From: Glandiceps talaboti
Lineage: Eukaryota > Hemichordata > Enteropneusta > Spengelidae
Direction: 5' to 3'
Length of the DNA: 64,000 nucleotides
Assembly: GCF_964340395.1 (NCBI RefSeq)
Contig: NC_135561.1
Coordinates: 22,591,986 to 22,655,985, forward strand
Made by a program: the position numbers and the translations under genes. The notes under the pieces are model-generated. The model searched no databases. It had not been told where the DNA came from and saw only the letters and a program-made list of their open reading frames with translations. Below, in pieces: positions 57,298-64,000 of the stretch (its first letter is position 1; every line of letters starts with the position of its first letter).

Positions 57298-60200
57298 ATG
57301 ACCCCTAGATGTGCTTGTATAAAACTGACAACTACTGTGACCCTAAGGTGTGCTTGTATAAAACTGACTACTGTGACCCTGAGGTGTGCTTGTATAAAAC
57401 TGACAACTACCATGACCCCTAGATGTGCTTGTATAAAACTGACAACTACTGTGACCCCTAGATGTGCTTGTATAAAACTGACAACTACTGTGACCCCTAG
57501 ATGTGCTTGTATAAAACTGACAACTACTGTGACCCTAAGGTGTGCTTGTATAAAACTGACAACTACTGTGACCCTAAGGTGTGCTTGTATAAAACTGACA
57601 ACTACTGTGACCCCTAGATGTGCTTGTATAAAACTGACAACTACTGTGACCCTAAGGTGTGCTTGTATAAAACTGACAACTACTGTGACCCCTAGATGTG
57701 CTTGTATAAAACTGACAACTACTGTGACCCTAAGGTGTGCTTGTATAAAACTGACAACTACTGTGACCCCTAGATGTGCTTGTATAAAACTGACAACTAC
57801 TGTGACCCTAAGGTGTGCTTGTATAAAACTGACAACTACTGTGACCCCTAGATGTGCTTGTATAAAACTGACAACTACTGTGACCCTAAGGTGTGCTTGT
57901 ATAAAACTGACAACTACTGTGACCCTAAGGTGTGCTTGTATAAAACTGACAACTACTGTGACCCTAAGATGTGCTTGTATAAAACTGACAACTACTGTGA
58001 CCCTGAGGTGTGCTTGTATAAAACTGACAACTACTGTGACCCTAAGATGTGCTTGTATAAAACTGACAACTACTGTGACCCTAAGATGTGCTTGTATAAA
58101 ACTGACAACTACTGTGACCCTAAGGTGTGCTTGTATAAAACTGACAACTGTGACCCTAAGGTGTGCTTGTCTTAAACTGACAACTACTGTGACCCTAAGG
58201 TGTGCTTGTAGAAAACAAATTACTGTGACCCTGATCTGTGCTTGTCTTAAACTGACAACTACTGTGACCCTGAGATGTGCTTGTCTTAATCTGACAACTC
58301 CTGTGACCCTAAGGTGTGCTTGTATAAAACTGACAACTACTGTGACCCTAAGATGTGCTTGTATAAAACTGACAACTACTGTGACCCTGAGGTGTGCTTG
58401 TATAAAACTGACAACTACTGTGACCCTAAGGTGTGCTTGTATAAAACTGACAACTACTGTGACCCTAAGGTGTGCTTGTATAAAACTGACAACTACTGTG
58501 ACCCCGAGGTGTGCTTGTATAAAACTGACAACTACTGTGACCCTGAGATGTGCTTGTCTTAATCTGACAACTACTGTGACCCTAAGGTGTGCTTGTATAA
58601 AACTGACAACTACTGTGACCCTAAGATGTGCTTGTATAAAACTGACAACTACTGTGACCCTGAGGTGTGCTTGTCTTAATCTGACAACTACTGTGACCCT
58701 GAGATGTGCTTGTAGAAAACTGACAACTACTGTGACCCTAAGGTGTGCTTGTATAAAACTGACAACTACTGTGACCCTAAGGTGTGCTTGTCTTCAACTG
58801 ACAACTACTGTGACCCTGAGGTGTGCTTGTATAAAACTGACAACTACTGTGACCCTAAGGTGTGCTTGTATAAAACTGACAACTGTGACCCTAAGGTGTG
58901 CTTGTCTTAAACTGACAACTACTGTGACCCTAAGGTGTGCTTGTAGAAAACAAATTACTGTGACCCTGAGGTGTGCTTGTCTTAAACTGACAACTACTGT
59001 GACCCTGAGATGTGCTTGTCTTAATCTGACAACTACTGTGACCCTAAGGTGTGCTTGTATAAAACTGACAACTACTGTGACCCTAAGATGTGCTTGTATA
59101 AAACTGACAACTACTGTGACCCTGAGGTGTGCTTGTCTTAATCTGACAACTACTGTGACCCTGAGATGTGCTTGTAGAAAACTGACAACTACTGTGACCC
59201 TAAGGTGTGCTTGTATAAAACTGACAACTACTGTGACCCTAAGGTGTGCTTGTCTTAAACTGACAACTACTGTGACCCTGAGGTGTGCTTGTATAAAACT
59301 GACAACTACTGTGACCCTAAGGTGTGCTTGTATAAAACTGACAACTACTGTGACCCTGAGGTGTGCTTGTCTTAATCTGACAACTACTGTGACCCTGAGA
59401 TGTGCTTGTAGAAAATTGACAACTACTGTGACCCTAAGGTGTGCTTGTATAAAACTGACAACTACTGTGACCCTAAGGTGTGCTTGTCTTAAACTGACAA
59501 CTACTGTGACCCTGAGGTGTGCTTGTATAAAACTGACAACTACTGTGACCCTAAGGTGTGCTTGTCTTAAACTGACAACTACTGTGACCCTGAGGTGTGC
59601 TTGTATAAAACTGACAACTACTGTGACCCTAAGGTGTGCTTGTATAAAACTGACAACTACTGTGACCCTGAGGTGTGCTTGTATAAAACTGACAACTACT
59701 GTGACCCCGAGGTGTGCTTGTATAAAACTGACAACTACTGTGACCCTAAGGTGTGCTTGTATAAAACTGACAACTGTGACCCTAAGGTGTGCTTGTCTTA
59801 AACTGACAACTACTGTGACCCTAAGGTGTGCTTGTAGAAAACAAATTACTGTGACCCTGAGGTGTGCTTGTCTTAAACTGACAACTACTGTGACCCTAAG
59901 GTGTGCTTGTAGAAAAAACAAACAACTACTGTGACCCTAAGGTGTGCTTGTAGAAAACAAACAACTACTGTGACCCTGAGGTGTGCTTGTCTTAATCTGA
60001 CAACTACTGTGACCCTGAGGTGTGCTTGTCTTAAACTGACAACTACTGTGACCCTAAGGTGTGCTTGTAGAAAACAAACAACTACTGTGACCCTGAGGTG
60101 TGCCTGTCTTAATCTGACAACTACTGTGACCCTGAGGTGTGCTTGTCTTAATCTGACAACTACTGTGACCCTAAGGTGTGCTTGTAGAAAACAAACAACT

Positions 60201-60390
60201 ACTGTGACCCTGAGGTGTGCCTGTCTTAATCTGACAACTACTGTGACCCTAAGGTGTGCTTGTAGAAAACAAACAACTACTGTGACCCTGAGGTGTGCTT
60301 GTCTTAATCTGACAACTACTGTGACCCTAAGGTGTGCTTGTAGAAAACAGACAACTACTGTGACCCTGAGGTGTGTTTGTATAAAACGGA
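57298..60390. repeat. 39-bp minisatellite, about 79 copies
   Basis: Unit AAGGTGTGCTTGTATAAAAC plus TGACAACTACTGTGACCCT, with variants TTGTCTTAAAC, TTGTCTTAATC and TTGTAGAAAAC. The 13-codon period leaves an 878-codon plus frame and a 375-codon minus frame. Both are strictly periodic and carry no domain, so I call repeat, not gene. Variant order suggests block duplications around 58170-58740, 58870-59180 and 59230-59480. Confidence 0.96.
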
Positions 60391-60611
60391 TTTACTACAT
60401 ATTGTGCTTTAATTTGTTAGCAATAATTATGTATGTTAATTATAAAATATACTGTAAAGTGAATTAAAGACAGAAAATTTCAATTACCTATTGTTGACTC
60501 TTTTATTTAAGTAATGATATAGGGAGGGCAATCATGTACATACAATGTGGATGTGCACAGATATGTCTGTGAATAATTATTAAATTGTATCAGTTCTCAG
60601 AATATAATTTA

Positions 60612-60990
60612 CAGCACTGTCAAGAATACAATATATAACACTCAAGAATACAATCTTAAACACTGTCAAGAATACAATCTACAGCACTGTCAAGAATACA
60701 ATCTACAGCACTGTCAAGAATACAATCTACAGCAGTCAAGAATACAATCTACAACACTGTCAAGAATACAATCTACAGCACTGTCAAGAATACAATCTTA
60801 AACACTGTCAAGAATACAATCTACAGCACTGTCAAGAATACAATCTTAAACACTGTCAAGAATACAATCTACAGCACTGTCAAGAATACAATCTACAGCA
60901 CTGTCAAGAATACAATCTACAGCACTGTCAAGAATACAATCTACAGCACTGTCAAGAATACAATCCACAGCACTGTCAAGAATAGAATCT
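60612..60990. repeat. 24-bp minisatellite, about 16 copies
   Basis: Unit CACTGTCAAGAATACAATCT plus ACAG, with a TTAAA variant recurring three times. Confidence 0.95.
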
Positions 60991-61182
60991 ATAACACTCA
61001 GATGTAGTACATAATCAGTTTACAATGGTGTATACGTTTTTTATTTGACATGGTGATTTGATCTTTATAAAGAAATCCTGATGCAGATGTCTATTTTGTA
61101 ATACATAGTTCATTAATTTTAAAATGTGATAACTTTCAATACATAAATGGCCTAGTATGACAGCAGGAATACTGTCTGCTTT

Positions 61183-61737
61183 TCTGACTGGTATAGTTAT
61201 AATGATAGGTTATAGTGGTTATCTCTTGATTGGTATAGTTATAATGATAGGTTATAGTACTTATCTCTTGATTGGTTTAGTTATAATGGTAGGTTATAGT
61301 GGTTATCTCTTGATTGGTTTAGTTATAATGATAGGTTATAGTAGTTATCTCTTGATTGGTATAGTTATAATGGTAGGTTATAGTGGTTATCTCTTGATTG
61401 GTATAGTTATAATGATAGGTTATAGTAGTGATCTCTTGATTGGTTTAGTTATAATGATAGGTTATAGTACTTATCTCTTGATTGGTTTAGTTATAATGGT
61501 AGGTTATAGTGGTTATCTCTTGATTGGTTTAGTTATAATGGTAGGTTATAGTGGTTATCTCTTGATTGGTTTAGTTATAATGATAGGTTATAGTAGTGAT
61601 CTCTTGATTGGTTTAGTTATAATGATAGGTTATAGTACTTATCTCTTGATTGGTTTAGTTATAATGATAGGTTATAGTAGTTATCTCTTGATTGGTATAG
61701 TTATAATGGTAGGTTATAGTAGTTATCTCTTGGTTTA
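61183..61737. repeat. 42-bp minisatellite, about 13 copies
   Basis: Unit TTGGTATAGTTATAATGATA plus GGTTATAGTAGTTATCTCTT plus GA. The plus-strand 193-codon frame is a hydrophobic 14-residue repeat that looks like membrane segments, but it is a product of the period. Confidence 0.95.
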
Positions 61738-61844
61738 GATCCACAACACAATTCAAATGACTTCAATACTTTTATGAAAAAAGTCAGGTCCTATATGAGA
61801 AATTGTATCAGATTGCCAGCTGCTGTCAATTTTAAGAATACATT

Positions 61845-62473
61845 AATATAGTCTTTTTATAGTTTGTTTTAGTAACCCAGTGATGCCACATAATAGATGG
61901 AATGTCTTCTGTATTGCATATTAATATAGTCTTTTTATAGTTATAATGATAGTAACCCAGTGATGCCACATAATAGATGAAATGTCTTCTGTATTGCATA
62001 TTAATATAGTCTTTTTATAGTTATAATGATAGTAACCCAGTGATGCCACATAATAGATGGAATGTCTTCTGTATTGCATATTAATATAGTCTTTTTATAG
62101 TTATAATGATAGTAACCCAGTGATGCCACATAATAGATGAAATGTCTTCTGTATTGCATATTAATATAGTCTTTTTATAGTTATAATGATAGTAACCCAG
62201 TGATGCCACATAATAGATGAAATGTCTTCTGTATTGCATATTAATATAGTCTTTTTATAGTTATAATGATAGTAACCCAGTGATGCCACATAATAGATGA
62301 AATGTCTTCTGTATTGCATATTAATATAGTCTTTTTATAGTTATAATGATAGTAACCCAGTGATGCCACATAATAGATGGAATGTCTTCTGTATTGCATA
62401 TTAATATAGTCTTTTTATAGTTATAATGATAGTAACCCAGTGATGCCACATAATAGATGGAATGTCTTCTGTA
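61845..62473. repeat. 80-bp minisatellite, about 8 copies, abutting the arylsulfatase stop codon
   Basis: Unit TTAATATAGTCTTTTTATAG, TTATAATGATAGTAACCCAG, TGATGCCACATAATAGATGR, AATGTCTTCTGTATTGCATA. The last copy decays into GTATTTGCATATTTTAG, and the minus-strand stop lies at 62484-62486. Confidence 0.95.
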
Positions 62474-62483
62474 TTTGCATATT

Positions 62484-62653
62484 TTAGCACCATCCAGGAG
62501 ACCAATAGCCATCAAAGTAGTCAGGATTTGCAGCTGGATCAGGGTCAGGCCAGAAATACTTAGCAGTTTCTCGATATTTGTCAATTCTGCTGTTCAAGTC
62601 CTGCACTACATCTGGATACATGGCTTCTAGGTTGGTGGTTTCATAAGGATCAG
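62484..62653 (-). CDS. Arylsulfatase (B/I/J type), last coding exon only
   Basis: Minus strand. Acceptor TCTTTCATACTGCAG, then 2 nt of a split codon and 55 residues: DPYETTNLEAMYPDVVQDLN, a short helix SRIDKYRETA, and the tail PDPDPAANPDYFDGYWSPGW-C, stop TAA. Arylsulfatases of this group end with a helix after DP-E-..-DL and a tail of the form P..DP...P...G.W.PW, which this matches. They are lysosomal or secreted enzymes that cleave sulfate esters of glycosaminoglycans. The catalytic Cys motif (CxPSR) would be in upstream exons beyond the right edge, so activity cannot be judged. Assignment to B, I or J is not possible from this exon. Confidence 0.85.
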
Positions 62654-62697
62654 CTGCAGTATGAAAGAAATAAAAGACTGAGATATAGCAGCTATTA

Positions 62698-64000
62698 CAA
62701 TCTAACAATAGTTATACAGTGCCTCAACAATAGCACCAATCTAACAATAGTTATATGGTCAACTCAACAATAGCACCAATCTAACAATTGTTATATGGTG
62801 AACTCAACAATAGCTCCAATCTAACAATAGTTATATGGTCAACTCAACAATAGCACCAATCTAACAATTGTTATATGGTGAACTCAACAATAGCACCAAT
62901 CTAACAATTGTTATATGGTGAACTCAACAATAGCACCAATCTAACAATTGTTATATGGTCAACTCAACAATAGCACCAATCTAACAATTGTTATATGGTG
63001 AACTCAACAATAGCTCCAATCTAACAATAGTTATATGGTCAACTCAACAATAGCACCAATCTAACAATTGTTATATGGTCAACTCAACAATAGCACCAAT
63101 CTAACAACTGTTATATGGTGAACTCAACAATAGCACCAATCTAACAATTGTTATATGGTGAACTCAACAATAGCTCCAATCTAACAATAGTTATATGGTC
63201 AACTCAACAATAGCACCAATCTAACAATTGTTATATGGTGAACTCAACAATAGCACCAATCTAACAATTGTTATATGGTGAACTCAACAATAGCTCCAAT
63301 CTAACAATAGTTATATGGTCAACTCAACAATAGCACCAATCTAACAATTGTTATATGGTGAACTCAACAATAGCACCAATCTAACAATAGTTATATGGTC
63401 AACTCAACAATAGCTCCAATCTAACAATAGTTATATGGTGAACTCAACAATAGCTCCAATCTAACAATAGTTATATGGTGAACTCAACAATAGCACCAAT
63501 CTAACAATTGTTATATGGTGAACTCAACAATAGCTCAAATCTAACAATAGTTATATGGTGAACTCAACAATAGCACCAATCTAACAATAGTTATATGGTG
63601 AACTCAACAATAGCTCCAATCTAACAATAGTTTTATGGTGAACTCAACAATAGCTCCAATCTAACAATAGTTATATGGTGAACTCAACAATAGCTCCAAT
63701 CTAACAATAGTTATATGGTGAACTCAACAATAGCACCAATCTAACAATAGTTATATGGTGAACTCAACAATAGCACCAATCTAACAATAGTAAAATGGTG
63801 AACTCAACAATAGCTCCAATCTAACAATTAGTTATATGGTGAACTCAACAATAGCTCCAATCTAACAATAGTTATATGGTGAACTCAACAATAGCTCCAA
63901 TCTAACAATAGTTATATGGTGAACTCAACAATAGCTCCAATCTAACAATAGTTATATGGTCAACTCAACAATAGCACCAATCTAACAATTGTTATATGGT
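62698..64000. repeat. 40-bp minisatellite, about 32 copies, arylsulfatase intron
   Basis: Unit CAATCTAACAATAGTTATAT plus GGTGAACTCAACAATAGCTC, with paired variants ATAG/ATTG, GTG/GTC and CTC/CAC. It begins about 45 bp inside the intron from the exon's acceptor and runs off the right edge. Confidence 0.97.

Noticed and set aside
57298-59934. 878-codon plus-strand ORF
   Set aside because: Strictly periodic 13-residue repeat from a 39-bp satellite, open on the other strand too, no domain, no start context.
61157-61738. 193-codon ORF resembling a multi-pass membrane protein
   Set aside because: Exact 14-residue repeats from a 42-bp array; hydrophobicity is accidental.

Overview
This is a stretch of an animal nuclear genome, probably from a marine invertebrate; the phylum cannot be fixed from sequence alone. 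It has spliced genes with GT-AG introns, metazoan-type proteins (COP9 signalosome subunit 7, a PNPLA4-like lipase, an arylsulfatase), AT-rich codon use, and no bacterial operon structure. Three real genes are visible: COPS7 (+, 7 coding exons, 1970-19083, complete, 271 aa by my splicing), a PNPLA4-type patatin lipase (+, 4 coding exons, 34028-47221, complete, 314 aa), and the last coding exon of an arylsulfatase (-, 62484-62653; the rest lies beyond the right edge). One decayed zinc-knuckle coding remnant (-, about 32238-32702) is also present.

Almost everything else is repeat. By my rough tally about 24 kb of the 64 kb is minisatellite: about twenty arrays, each with its own unit (19 to 80 bp), sitting in nearly every intron and directly behind stop codons. 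Several arrays appear to have grown out of gene boundaries. One contains a 5' splice site, so the donor is repeated about 34 times. One starts with the last codons and stop of PNPLA4. One starts at the donor of COPS7 exon 5. One abuts the arylsulfatase stop. Many long open frames in the window are artefacts of units whose length is a multiple of three.

Mobile elements form the second layer. Family A (six copies, starting AGTCCCC and ending CTTG) and family B (three full copies plus a fragment, starting AGCACAACTG) differ in sequence but share one architecture. Each has a 5' terminal hairpin, a tandem-repeat body, a copy of the 5' terminus inverted about 20 nt inside the 3' end, a short 3' hairpin, and insertion into T-tracts. 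This is what I would expect of non-autonomous Helitron2/Helentron-like elements. They are nested reciprocally: B inside A at 3917, A inside B at 53463. Also present are a 2.7 kb fold-back element made of about 46 copies of the palindrome TCGTAATTACGA (20907-23640), a TTAA-flanked piggyBac-like element (14849-15964), an element with a perfect 68-bp terminal inverted repeat (43484-45322), and small MITE-like inverted repeats.

Layout: 1-1834 satellite; 1961-19745 COPS7 with elements A1, B1, A2, C and six arrays in its introns; 19800-23734 microsatellite, hairpin, A3 and the fold-back element; 23735-29900 intergenic with homopolymer G runs; 29900-30310 CpG-richer candidate promoter with two CREs and two E-boxes; 33989-47221 PNPLA4-like gene with a 4.6 kb satellite in intron 1; 47200-62480 arrays and elements A5, B2, B3 and A6; 62484-64000 arylsulfatase 3' exon and intron satellite. 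The genes show no evident functional link.
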